5,551 bases of DNA. It comes from Clostridiaceae bacterium. GTDB lineage: Bacteria; Bacillota_A; Clostridia; Acetivibrionales; Acetivibrionaceae. Below, piece after piece: positions 1 to 5,382 of the stretch. Location: contig JAAZCB010001162.1 in NCBI GenBank assembly GCA_012513545.1, forward strand, positions 1 through 5,551, written 5' to 3'. Made by a program: the position numbers and the translations under genes. The first letter of the stretch is position 1, and each line of letters opens with the position of its first letter. The notes beneath the pieces are model-generated. The model searched no databases and had not been told where the DNA came from. It saw only the letters and a program-made list of their open reading frames with translations.

Positions 1-1422
1 ACTGATGATGGGGCCGAGACAGACCTAGATCTGGGTCATTATGAGAGGTTTGTAGATGAAAACCTGAACAAGAACAGTAATATAACCACAGGTAAGATAT
101 ACTGGTCGGTTATTACAAAGGAGAGAAAAGGTGAATTCCTTGGTGGAACAGTGCAGGTTATACCACATATTACAAATGAAATAAAAGATAGAATTTACCG
201 TGTTGGGAAGTCTGATCATACAGATGTGGTAATTACTGAAATCGGTGGAACTGTCGGTGACATAGAGAGCCTTCCTTTTCTAGAGGCTATAAGGCAGACT
301 GCAACCGAGGTTGGCAGAGAAAACGTAATGTACATACACGTTACACTCGTGCCGTTCCTTGGCAAATCCGGGGAATTAAAAACCAAGCCGACCCAGCATA
401 GTGTAAAGGAATTAAGAAGCATAGGTATTCAACCGGATGTAATAGTGTGCCGTACTGAAAAGCGCATAACAAAGGACTTGAAGGATAAAATAGGGCTGTT
501 TTGCAATATTCCAGGAGATTGGGTAATACAGAATCTTGATGTAGAGATATTGTATGAAGTACCGCTAATGCTTGAGGAGGAAGGACTAGCTGCAATTGCC
601 TGCAAAAGGCTGGGGCTTCAATGCAAGGAGCCTAACCTTACCGAATGGTGTGACATGGTTGACAGGCAAAAGAACTTGAAGGATACTGCTACTATCGGTC
701 TTGTTGGCAAGTATGTCGAACTGCATGATGCATATCTTAGTGTGGTAGAGGCTCTTAAGCATGGAGGAATTGCAAACGATTCCGAAGTAAAAATAAAGTG
801 GGTAAATTCCGAAAATATAAATGATGATAATATAGGGGATTACTTGCAGAATGTAGATGGAATTTTGGTACCTGGAGGTTTCGGTGACAGAGGTATAGAG
901 GGAAAGATAGCAGCTGCCAGGTATGCCCGCGAAAACAGGAAGCCTTATTTCGGAATATGTCTTGGCATGCAGATGGCAGTTGTTGAATTTGCAAGAAATG
1001 TTGTAGGTATGGAGGGGGCCAACAGTTCAGAATTTGACGAGAACACCAGGTATCCTGTAATTGACCTTATGCCTGAACAAAGGGATGTAGATGAAAAAGG
1101 CGGAACCATGAGACTGGGGCTTTATCCCTGCAAAATTAACGAAAATTCAAAAATCTTTGAAATATATCAAGATGAGCTTGTATATGAACGTCACAGGCAC
1201 AGATACGAGTTTAATAACGAGTTCAGGGAAGCTTTGACTTCCAGCGGACTGATTATTTCGGGATTGTCTCCTAGTGAAAGGCTTGTTGAAATTATTGAAC
1301 TGAAGTCCCATCCATGGTTTATTGGAGTTCAGTTTCATCCCGAATTCAAGTCAAGACCGAATAAGCCTCATCCATTGTTTAAGGATTTTATAAGGGCGGC
1401 GCTTGAAAACAAGAAGAATTAG
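1..1422 (+). CDS. pyrG: CTP synthase (glutamine hydrolysing), 5'-truncated by the window edge
   Basis: Makes CTP from UTP, ATP and glutamine, the last step of cytoplasmic pyrimidine nucleotide synthesis. The open frame runs from base 1 ([17 protein letters not shown]) to TAG at 1420-1422, giving 473 visible codons. Family proteins are about 535 residues, so roughly 60 N-terminal residues, including the P-loop start, lie outside the window. The GTG at 151 is internal and not a start, because conserved sequence continues upstream of it. Visible amidoligase signatures include [18 protein letters not shown] and [19 protein letters not shown]. The C-terminal class I glutamine amidotransferase domain shows GGFGDRG, the nucleophile elbow GICLGMQ (Cys at 958-960, visible residue 320), and VQFHPEF with catalytic His (1336-1338) and Glu (1342-1344). 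The triad is complete, with no frameshift. Regulatory sequence upstream is not visible. Identification is essentially certain. Confidence 0.98.
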   Translation, partial: TDDGAETDLDLGHYERFVDENLNKNSNITTGKIYWSVITKERKGEFLGGTVQVIPHITNEIKDRIYRVGKSDHTDVVITEIGGTVGDIESLPFLEAIRQTATEVGRENVMYIHVTLVPFLGKSGELKTKPTQHSVKELRSIGIQPDVIVCRTEKRITKDLKDKIGLFCNIPGDWVIQNLDVEILYEVPLMLEEEGLAAIACKRLGLQCKEPNLTEWCDMVDRQKNLKDTATIGLVGKYVELHDAYLSVVEALKHGGIANDSEVKIKWVNSENINDDNIGDYLQNVDGILVPGGFGDRGIEGKIAAARYARENRKPYFGICLGMQMAVVEFARNVVGMEGANSSEFDENTRYPVIDLMPEQRDVDEKGGTMRLGLYPCKINENSKIFEIYQDELVYERHRHRYEFNNEFREALTSSGLIISGLSPSERLVEIIELKSHPWFIGVQFHPEFKSRPNKPHPLFKDFIRAALENKKN

Positions 1423-1446
1423 CAACTAAATAAAAGAGTTAGTTGC
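1422..1446 (+). repeat. 8-bp perfect inverted repeat overlapping the pyrG stop codon
   Basis: GCAACTAA (1422-1429) pairs with TTAGTTGC (1439-1446) around a 9-base AT-rich loop, and the first G is the last base of the pyrG stop codon. No T-tract follows, so it is not a typical intrinsic terminator. It may act as a 3'-end stabilising hairpin ahead of the real terminator about 30 bases downstream. The structure is seen directly; its role is inferred. Confidence 0.5.
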
Positions 1447-1473
1447 GATTAAATACAATAATTTATATATATG

Positions 1474-1506
1474 AAAAAAAGAGCATTTTCAGGATGCTCT
1501 TTTTTT
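1474..1506 (+). terminator. Rho-independent terminator of pyrG
   Basis: GAGCAT (1481-1486) and ATGCTC (1494-1499) form a perfect stem around a 7-base loop. An A7 run (1474-1480) precedes it and a T7 run (1500-1506) follows, so the stem can extend through A-T pairs. The flanking A and T runs make it potentially bidirectional, but no minus-strand gene ends here, so its working role is to end pyrG transcription. Confidence 0.9.
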
Positions 1507-1567
1507 ATATGCCATAATATTGTTTTTGTTCTAAATTATTTTATGTATAGTATATTCCTCATTAATT

Positions 1568-1597
1568 TTGTTAATAATTATACTAAGCAATTATAGT
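1568..1597 (+). promoter_or_regulatory. Weak candidate promoter upstream of spoIIR
   Basis: TTGTTA (1568-1573) and TATAGT (1592-1597) are separated by 18 bases, matching the vegetative -35 box at 4 of 6 and the -10 box at 5 of 6. It lies in the AT-rich 1507-1705 spacer, about 110 bases before the spoIIR start. In Bacillus, spoIIR is read by forespore sigma-F, and I could not find a convincing sigma-F site (GYWTA, 15-16 bases, GG-rich -10). This call is therefore tentative and could be chance in AT-rich DNA. Confidence 0.25.
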
Positions 1598-1705
1598 TTA
1601 TATTGTTAAAAAAATTAGTGTATGGAACGTTCTTGGAGATTTGCAGGTAAATAACGGTTCTGTAAAATGGGAAGAAGTTTACAAAAGATTTAGGGGGAAC
1701 AGTTT

Positions 1706-2443
1706 ATGTTTAAAGTATTTTACAAAAAAAAGTATTGCATTAGAATTATGAGAATAGCATCGGCAGTTGTTTTGACACTTATGCTTATAAGCGGGGTGGC
1801 ATTTATAACATATTCGGAGGATGTAAGCAACGGACTTTCTGATAACCTGGTCCGGCTTCATGTTATTGCCAATAGCGATTCTCCCGAGGATCAAGAGCTA
1901 AAGAGGGATGTCAGAGACCGGGTTATTGTATACATGAAAGAAAAGCTCACAGATGTTCAAGACATTGATGAGACAAAAAGAATAATAAATGAAAATCTGG
2001 ATTCCATACGTCGCATTGCAAAGGATGAGATAGGTATGCAAGACAAGGATTACAATGTTGAAGTAATGATTGGAAACTATCCTTTTCCTACTAAAATGTA
2101 TGGGGATGTAACTCTTCCGGCAGGTAATTATCAGGCATTGAGGGTGGTTATCGGCAAAGGTGAAGGCCAGAACTGGTGGTGTGTAATGTTTCCTCCCCTG
2201 TGTTTTGTTGATGCAACACATGGAACTGTGCCTGATTCTGTAAAGGAAGATCTTAAAAAAGTACTGACAGACGAAGAATATTGTCTTATTACCTCGTCAG
2301 ATGAAGAAGATGATATTCCAGTTGAGATAAAGTTTAAAATAGTTGAATTTTTTCAGGAATCAAAACTTAAATTCAGTGGTGTGGTCAGTGGATTGTTTAA
2401 CACGATTTTCAAGGAAAATGTAAAAGATGTACAGGAACTTTGA
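1706..2443 (+). CDS. spoIIR: Stage II sporulation protein R (SpoIIR)
   Basis: Forespore-made signal protein. In Bacillus it is exported to the space between the forespore and mother-cell membranes, where it triggers SpoIIGA-dependent cleavage of pro-sigma-E in the mother cell. The frame encodes 245 residues, slightly longer than the roughly 224 of B. subtilis SpoIIR. Residues 1-16 are basic (KKK, R, R), and about 17-35 form a hydrophobic segment suited to a signal or membrane anchor. Family hallmarks follow: LVRLHVIANSDSPEDQ (48-63), LPAGNYQALRVVIGKGEG (about 137-154) and NWWCVMFPPLCFVD (156-169). ATG at 1706 is chosen because AGGGGG (1692-1696 core) sits 9 bases upstream. An internal ATG at 1748 lacks such a site and would remove the basic N-terminus. 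The gene stands alone between the pyrG terminator and its own terminator. The last 30 or so residues are less conserved. No broken frame is seen. Confidence 0.95.
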   Translation: MFKVFYKKKYCIRIMRIASAVVLTLMLISGVAFITYSEDVSNGLSDNLVRLHVIANSDSPEDQELKRDVRDRVIVYMKEKLTDVQDIDETKRIINENLDSIRRIAKDEIGMQDKDYNVEVMIGNYPFPTKMYGDVTLPAGNYQALRVVIGKGEGQNWWCVMFPPLCFVDATHGTVPDSVKEDLKKVLTDEEYCLITSSDEEDDIPVEIKFKIVEFFQESKLKFSGVVSGLFNTIFKENVKDVQEL

Positions 2444-2474
2444 CAGTTTACGGATAAGCAACTGCTTAATGGGT

Positions 2475-2512
2475 AAAAAGAGGCTTTCGGGTTGTAATAA
2501 GCCTCTTTTTTT
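2475..2512 (+). terminator. Rho-independent terminator of spoIIR
   Basis: AGAGGCTT (2479-2486) pairs perfectly with AAGCCTCT (2499-2506) around a 12-base loop. It has a preceding A run and a following T run (2506-2512). It begins about 30 bases after the spoIIR stop. Just upstream, TAAGCA (2455-2460) and TGCTTA (2463-2468) form a small extra inverted repeat, too tight a loop to be important on its own. Confidence 0.9.
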
Positions 2513-2514
2513 AA

Positions 2515-2573
2515 TTTCCCTCTTTCGAACGAAGTGAAAGAGGGAAAAGGCGAGGGACTCGATGTCCCGAAGC
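2515..2573. repeat. Double-hairpin palindromic element (REP-like, unclassified)
   Basis: Two inverted repeats lie back to back. The first is a perfect 12-bp stem, TTTCCCTCTTTC (2515-2526) with GAAAGAGGGAAA (2536-2547), around the 9-base loop GAACGAAGT. The second is GGGAC (2554-2558) with GTCCC (2564-2568) around TCGAT. The block is more GC-rich than the surrounding spacer and holds no reading frame. The first stem has no T-tract and so is not a terminator; the second is followed by T5 at 2574-2578 and might weakly terminate. Its compact form resembles dispersed palindromic repeats of clostridial genomes. That is an impression: only one copy is in this window, so repetitiveness cannot be shown here. 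Confidence 0.55.
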
Positions 2574-2591
2574 TTTTTATTTAAATTATTC

Positions 2592-2620
2592 TTTAGGGTG
2601 TGCCAATTATATGGTATACT
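2592..2620 (+). promoter_or_regulatory. Candidate extended -10 sigma-A promoter for mgtC
   Basis: TATACT (2615-2620) matches the -10 consensus at 5 of 6 and is preceded by TGG (2612-2614), an extended -10 TGN motif. At 17 bases spacing the -35 position reads TTTAGG (2592-2597), only 3 of 6, which is acceptable for an extended -10 promoter. It would give a leader of about 75 bases before the ATG. I see no riboswitch-like fold in that leader. Confidence 0.55.
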
Positions 2621-2688
2621 TTATTTGTAATGCTGTTTTCTTTTTGGATATTTTATTAAGTTCCTGTAAGCTATAAAATCAAACCAGC

Positions 2689-2695
2689 GGAGTGG
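2689..2695 (+). promoter_or_regulatory. Ribosome binding site that fixes the mgtC start
   Basis: GGAGTGG ends 5 bases before ATG at 2701. The alternative in-frame GTG at 2692 lies inside this motif and has no Shine-Dalgarno sequence upstream. The shorter start is therefore preferred. Confidence 0.75.
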
Positions 2696-2700
2696 AAAAC

Positions 2701-3393
2701 ATGGAAAACATTATTTCAAATCTTGCAGACAGTTTTTACCTGATAGTGTTGCTAAGACTCATAATTGCCGGTGTCCTAGGGGGAATTATCGGGTTTGAAA
2801 GGGAAAGCGTCAGCAGACCGGCGGGCTTCAGGACACATATACTGGTTTGCGTTGGTGCTGCTCTTGTTATGATAACCTCCCAATTTATTTTCGAACGGTA
2901 TAAAGCCTATACAAATATTGACCCTGCGCGTCTTGGAGCTCAGGTTATTAGCGGAATAGGTTTTCTTGGAGCAGGGACGATAATACGTGAGGGTGCAAGC
3001 GTAAAAGGTCTTACTACAGCAGCCAGCCTATGGGCAGTATCCTGTGTCGGTATTGCTGCCGGAATCGGGTTTTATGAAGGGGCAATTTTTGCAGCTGCAA
3101 TTATTTATATTACTTTAATTGTTCTTAAAAGAATTGAGAAACACTTTGCAAAAAAGAACCGTCTCTGTATTTTGTGTATCAATACCGACAATTTACCGGG
3201 TCAGATAGGTGCGATAGGAAATATTCTCGGCAAATACAATGTAACAATAAAAAAGATTGAGTTTTCAGATGATGAGAACGATAGAAATGTATTAATCAAG
3301 TTATTAGTCAAAATATCAGGCGGTAATGTGAAGAAGGATGTTTTTAACGAGCTGCAGGCGGTTAAAGGCATACATAAAGTATTTGAAGAATAA
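2701..3393 (+). CDS. MgtC/SapB-family membrane protein with C-terminal ACT-like domain
   Basis: Integral membrane protein of 230 residues. Residues 12-31 form a first membrane helix leading into GGIIGFERE (27-35), then PAGFRTHILVCVGAALVM (40-57). The family core ARLGAQVISGIGFLGAG (76-92) is followed by IIREGASVKGLTTAASLW (94-111), and hydrophobic stretches reach about residue 142. These order and match the MgtC/SapB domain. Residues 155-230 are a soluble tail with alternating strand and helix character (LCILCINTDNLPGQIGAIGN, then NVTIKKIEF), resembling the ACT-like C-terminal domain of longer MgtC proteins. Salmonella MgtC aids growth in low magnesium and inside macrophages and restrains the F1Fo ATP synthase. 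The role in Clostridia is not established, so a virulence label should not be carried over. The start is set by the RBS at 2689-2695. No terminator is visible before the downstream decarboxylase, so read-through is possible. mgtC or sapB would be loose symbols. Confidence 0.92.
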   Translation: MENIISNLADSFYLIVLLRLIIAGVLGGIIGFERESVSRPAGFRTHILVCVGAALVMITSQFIFERYKAYTNIDPARLGAQVISGIGFLGAGTIIREGASVKGLTTAASLWAVSCVGIAAGIGFYEGAIFAAAIIYITLIVLKRIEKHFAKKNRLCILCINTDNLPGQIGAIGNILGKYNVTIKKIEFSDDENDRNVLIKLLVKISGGNVKKDVFNELQAVKGIHKVFEE

Positions 3394-3416
3394 TACCTTC
3401 TGTATATAAAAATTAA

Positions 3417-3445
3417 TTGACTTTTTTTGTCCAATCACCTATAAT
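3417..3445 (+). promoter_or_regulatory. Strong sigma-A promoter for the decarboxylase gene
   Basis: TTGACT (3417-3422, 5 of 6) and TATAAT (3440-3445, 6 of 6) are separated by an ideal 17 bases. The expected start of transcription near 3452 leaves a leader of about 40 bases before the TTG start. It is the best vegetative promoter in the window and implies the decarboxylase can be expressed independently of mgtC. Confidence 0.85.
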
Positions 3446-3477
3446 TCATTTGTTTATTATTTATTGTGGCAATAAAG

Positions 3478-3485
3478 AGAGGGGG
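3478..3485 (+). promoter_or_regulatory. Ribosome binding site that fixes the decarboxylase TTG start
   Basis: AGAGGGGG ends 7 bases before TTG at 3493. The upstream in-frame GTG at 3466 would place this purine block inside the coding sequence and has only AT-rich DNA before it. TTG at 3487 would be one base from the motif, too close. Confidence 0.7.
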
Positions 3486-3492
3486 ATTGGAA

Positions 3493-4950
3493 TTGGCAAG
3501 ATTGGATCAACTCTGTACACCGCTTTTTGATGCGGTTAAGAAATATGTAGATGACAACGTGATACAATTTCATGTGCCGGGGCACAAAAAGGGAGAAGGA
3601 CTTAGGGAACTGAGGGATTATATTGGAGAGAAAGCTCTTCAAATGGATGCAAACGGTATGGACGACCTGGATTTTGCAAATAATCCTACTGGCGTGATTC
3701 ATGAATCTGAAATGCTTATGGCTCAAGCCTTTGGTGCTGAAAATGCATATTTTTTAGTTAACGGCACAACAGCAGGTGTTCAGGCAATGATAATGAGTGC
3801 GGTTGAACCGGGAGATAAGATTCTGATTCCAAGGAACGCTCATAAATCAACTATCGGAGGAATAATATTAAGCGGTGCAATGCCCGTATATCTTCAGCCT
3901 GAAGTGAATGAGAAGCTTGGTATAGCTATGGGAATAACAGAAGAGAGCTTGAAAAAAGCAATAAAGGAGAATCCGCATGCCAAGGCTGTTTTTCTGATTA
4001 ACCCTACGTATTATGGTGCTGTTTCCGATTTGAAGTCCCTTGTAAGGATAGCACACAGGCATGAAATGGCAGTGCTTGTTGATGAGGCACATGGGGCACA
4101 CATGTCCTTTCATGACGATTTTCCCCTGACGGCAATGGAAGTAGGGGCAGATATCAGCGCTGCAAGCACTCATAAAACAGCCGGTTCCATGACACAAAGC
4201 TCAGTACTCCTTCGAAGAGGCAACATGATATCTCCAGATAAGCTCAAACAGGTACTTGGTTTAACACATACAACAAGTTCATCATATCTTCTAATGTGTT
4301 CTCTGGATTTAGCAAGAAAACAACTTGCATCAGAAGGCGGCGGTATGCTTGAAGAGGCACTCAGGCTGGCGAGAATGGCAAGGGATGAAATAAACAGAAT
4401 CGAAGGACTATATGCTTTTGGTAAGGAACTTATCGGAACACCGGGATGCTGTGATTTTGACGAGACAAAATTAGGCATTAACGTATCCGGTTTGGGTTAT
4501 ACAGGGTATGAGATGGAGGCAAAACTGCGAAAAGAGTATAATATTCAAATAGAGCTGTCTGACATTTATAACATACTTGCAGTTGTAAGCATCGGAGATA
4601 GGGAAGAGAACCTTGTTGCCCTGATAAATGCCTTGAAAGATATTGCTTCTAAGACAGAGATCAGGAAATATGACAGAGCAGTTATTATTCCTCAGAGCCC
4701 TAAGATGATTGTTTCACCAAGAGACGCATTTTACAGTCAGAAAAAGAAGGTCAGTCTGGATGACTCTGTTGGTGAAATCGCAGGTGAAATGGTTATGGCT
4801 TATCCGCCAGGTATACCTGTTGTATGTATGGGTGAAAGAATAACCAGTGATATTGTTGATTATATAAAGTTGTTAAAAGAGCAGAAGTGCCAGATACAGG
4901 GTACTGCAGACCCTTACGTGAACTCTGTAATGGTTCTTGGTATAGACTAG
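3493..4950 (+). CDS. speA: Orn/Lys/Arg decarboxylase, SpeA type (probable arginine decarboxylase)
   Basis: Cytoplasmic PLP-dependent fold-type I amino acid decarboxylase. SpeA of B. subtilis turns arginine into agmatine, the first step to spermidine; lysine or ornithine as substrate cannot be excluded from sequence. From the TTG start the protein has 485 residues, close to the roughly 490 of B. subtilis SpeA and far shorter than the 700-plus residue inducible enterobacterial enzymes, which carry an N-terminal wing domain absent here. Motifs: FHVPGHKKG (26-34), NGTTAGVQ (90-97) for phosphate binding, NPTYYGAV (about 171-178), DEAHGAH (197-203) with the cofactor-contacting Asp and His, and STHKTAGSMTQSS with Schiff-base Lys228 (4174-4176). 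The C-terminal decarboxylase domain begins near residue 395 and includes SPRDAFY and YPPGIPVVCMGERI. The protein is intact. Its TAG stop lies in an ACTAG that directly abuts a small mobile-like element, so the 3' end of the transcript is supplied by that element. Confidence 0.93.
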   Translation: MARLDQLCTPLFDAVKKYVDDNVIQFHVPGHKKGEGLRELRDYIGEKALQMDANGMDDLDFANNPTGVIHESEMLMAQAFGAENAYFLVNGTTAGVQAMIMSAVEPGDKILIPRNAHKSTIGGIILSGAMPVYLQPEVNEKLGIAMGITEESLKKAIKENPHAKAVFLINPTYYGAVSDLKSLVRIAHRHEMAVLVDEAHGAHMSFHDDFPLTAMEVGADISAASTHKTAGSMTQSSVLLRRGNMISPDKLKQVLGLTHTTSSSYLLMCSLDLARKQLASEGGGMLEEALRLARMARDEINRIEGLYAFGKELIGTPGCCDFDETKLGINVSGLGYTGYEMEAKLRKEYNIQIELSDIYNILAVVSIGDREENLVALINALKDIASKTEIRKYDRAVIIPQSPKMIVSPRDAFYSQKKKVSLDDSVGEIAGEMVMAYPPGIPVVCMGERITSDIVDYIKLLKEQKCQIQGTADPYVNSVMVLGID

Positions 4951-5052
4951 TAGTGTTTCTCAAATTACCTAAGCATAATGAAAATCCGAGAATCCCGATG
5001 ATTTAACGGGTTCGGAGGATTTTTATTTAAACAGGAATTTGAGAAACTCTAT
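4951..5052. mobile_element. MITE-like element, copy 1 (complete, short form)
   Basis: About 102 bases, non-coding, bounded by terminal inverted repeats. The left end has GTTTCTCAAATT (4955-4966) then ACCT; the right end has AGG then AATTTGAGAAAC (5036-5047). Over 12 bases the two arms are perfectly complementary. Internal complementarity (AAAATCC 4981-4987 with GGATTTT 5017-5023, CCCG with CGGG) lets almost the whole element fold as one long hairpin. ACTAG occurs immediately before (4946-4950) and immediately after (5053-5057), consistent with a target duplication. It encodes no transposase, so movement would need an enzyme in trans. The parent IS family is not identified. Alternative: a dispersed transcribed repeat rather than a transposable element. 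Confidence 0.7.
4981..5027 (+). terminator. Hairpin inside copy 1, probable terminator of speA
   Basis: AAAATCC (4981-4987) pairs with GGATTTT (5017-5023). After a small internal loop, GAA and TTC pair, then CCCG (4994-4997) pairs with CGGG (5007-5010) around a 9-base loop. The stem runs into T5 followed by ATTT. It is the first terminator-like structure after the speA stop, about 30 bases downstream, so the element probably serves as that gene's terminator. Termination is inferred. Confidence 0.5.
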
Positions 5053-5057
5053 ACTAG

Positions 5058-5205
5058 TAGTGTTTCTCAAATTACCTAAGCATAATGAAAATCCGAGACT
5101 GGTCGTTTGCTGCGCAAACTGCTCGTCTATGCAACCTAGAATCCCGATGTTTTAACGGGTTTGGAGGATTTTTAGGTAAGCTGATATCGTGAAAGACTAT
5201 ATCAG
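5058..5205. mobile_element. MITE-like element, copy 2 (long form, degenerate right end)
   Basis: The left end is identical to copy 1 (GTTTCTCAAATT at 5062-5073). The central hairpin arms are present: AAAATCC (5088-5094) and GGATTTT (5166-5172). They are separated by an extra 42-base module. The right end differs. TTAGGTAA (5172-5179) is the exact complement of TTACCTAA (5072-5079), but the outer arm is decayed: 5189-5205 matches the copy 1 right end at 5041-5057 at about 12 of 17 positions. A separate inverted repeat, CTGATAT (5181-5187) with ATATCAG (5199-5205), covers this end. The right boundary at 5205 is therefore approximate. No coding frame. Confidence 0.6.
5099..5140. repeat. 42-base module found only in copy 2
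   Basis: Relative to copy 1, these 42 bases interrupt the 5' arm of the central hairpin between GAGA and ATCCCG. The module is about 52% GC (22 of 42), richer than its surroundings. It contains the inverted repeat GTTTGC (5105-5110) with GCAAAC (5114-5119) around TGC. AGA occurs at 5096-5098 and again at 5138-5140, so either insertion with a 3-base duplication or its precise loss from copy 1 would explain the difference. Confidence 0.8.
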
Positions 5206-5226
5206 TAAAAAATCGTATATTTGTTT

Positions 5227-5263
5227 AAAAAACAGCCTCTTATAGATAAGGGAGGCTTTTTTT
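5227..5263 (+). terminator. Rho-independent terminator before the P-type ATPase gene
   Basis: AGCCTC (5234-5239) pairs with GAGGCT (5252-5257). TTA/TAA extends the stem inward past a two-base bulge. An A6 run precedes it and a T7 run (5257-5263) follows. It isolates the ATPase gene from upstream transcription and may be the original speA terminator, displaced by the inserted elements. Bases 5264-5367 beyond it are AT-rich spacer with no promoter I can call confidently. Confidence 0.85.
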
Positions 5264-5367
5264 ATTTTTACTGCTCTACAAGGTCTAATTACTCCAAAGG
5301 ATGAATAAAATTAGGATTATAACGAGTCCAAATATTTACTTATAAAAAATAAATAAGAGCACAGGAA

Positions 5368-5373
5368 AAGGAG
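5368..5373 (+). promoter_or_regulatory. Ribosome binding site that sets the ATPase TTG start
   Basis: AAGGAG lies 9 bases before TTG at 5383. The in-frame TTG at 5377 is only 3 bases away and the ATG at 5389 is 15 bases away, so TTG 5383 has the best spacing. ATG 5389 remains possible. Confidence 0.65.
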
Positions 5374-5382
5374 TGGTTGATT

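Larger units (their letters stand above)
4946..5098 (+). repeat. Pair of perfect 46-base direct repeats, period 107
   Basis: Bases 4946-4991 and 5053-5098 are identical over all 46 positions, from ACTAGTAGTGTTTCTCAAAT through AAAATCCGAGA. A second matching block continues the relation: 4991-5025 and 5140-5174 agree at 33 of 35 positions (A5001/T5150 and C5013/T5162 differ). The offset shifts from 107 to 149 because copy 2 carries 42 extra bases. The near-perfect identity implies a recent duplication or repeated insertion. Confidence 0.95.

Noticed and set aside
151..153. GTG 151 as the start of a short CTP synthase
   Set aside because: The same frame is open to base 1 and encodes highly conserved CTP synthase sequence, so the gene is simply cut by the window edge.
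1625..1632. Palindrome GAACGTTC upstream of spoIIR as a LexA-type operator
   Set aside because: The Gram-positive LexA box needs GAAC and GTTC separated by four bases; here they abut. An 8-base palindrome alone is not meaningful.
1653..1683. Possible sigma-F promoter for spoIIR using GGGAAGAAGT as the -10
   Set aside because: The -10 has mismatches at the important T position, and nothing like GYWTA lies 15-16 bases upstream.
1588..1752. Open stretch before and across the spoIIR start in another frame, reading WNVLGDLQVNNGSVKWEEV
   Set aside because: It looks protein-like but has no usable start codon or RBS after the TAA near 1585 and overlaps spoIIR out of frame. I cannot support it as a gene or a remnant.
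2621..2688. Magnesium-sensing (M-box) or other riboswitch in the mgtC leader
   Set aside because: The leader is only about 75 bases, AT-rich, and shows no extended conserved stems or terminator.
3394..3416. Terminator between mgtC and the decarboxylase gene
   Set aside because: Only a 4-bp GAAG/CTTC pairing is present, with no adjacent T-tract. The T7 at 3422-3428 is the promoter spacer.
4946..5205. CRISPR-like array from repeated blocks
   Set aside because: There are only two copies. The repeat plus spacer length varies, the ends carry terminal inverted repeats, and there are no cas genes. A MITE-like pair fits better.
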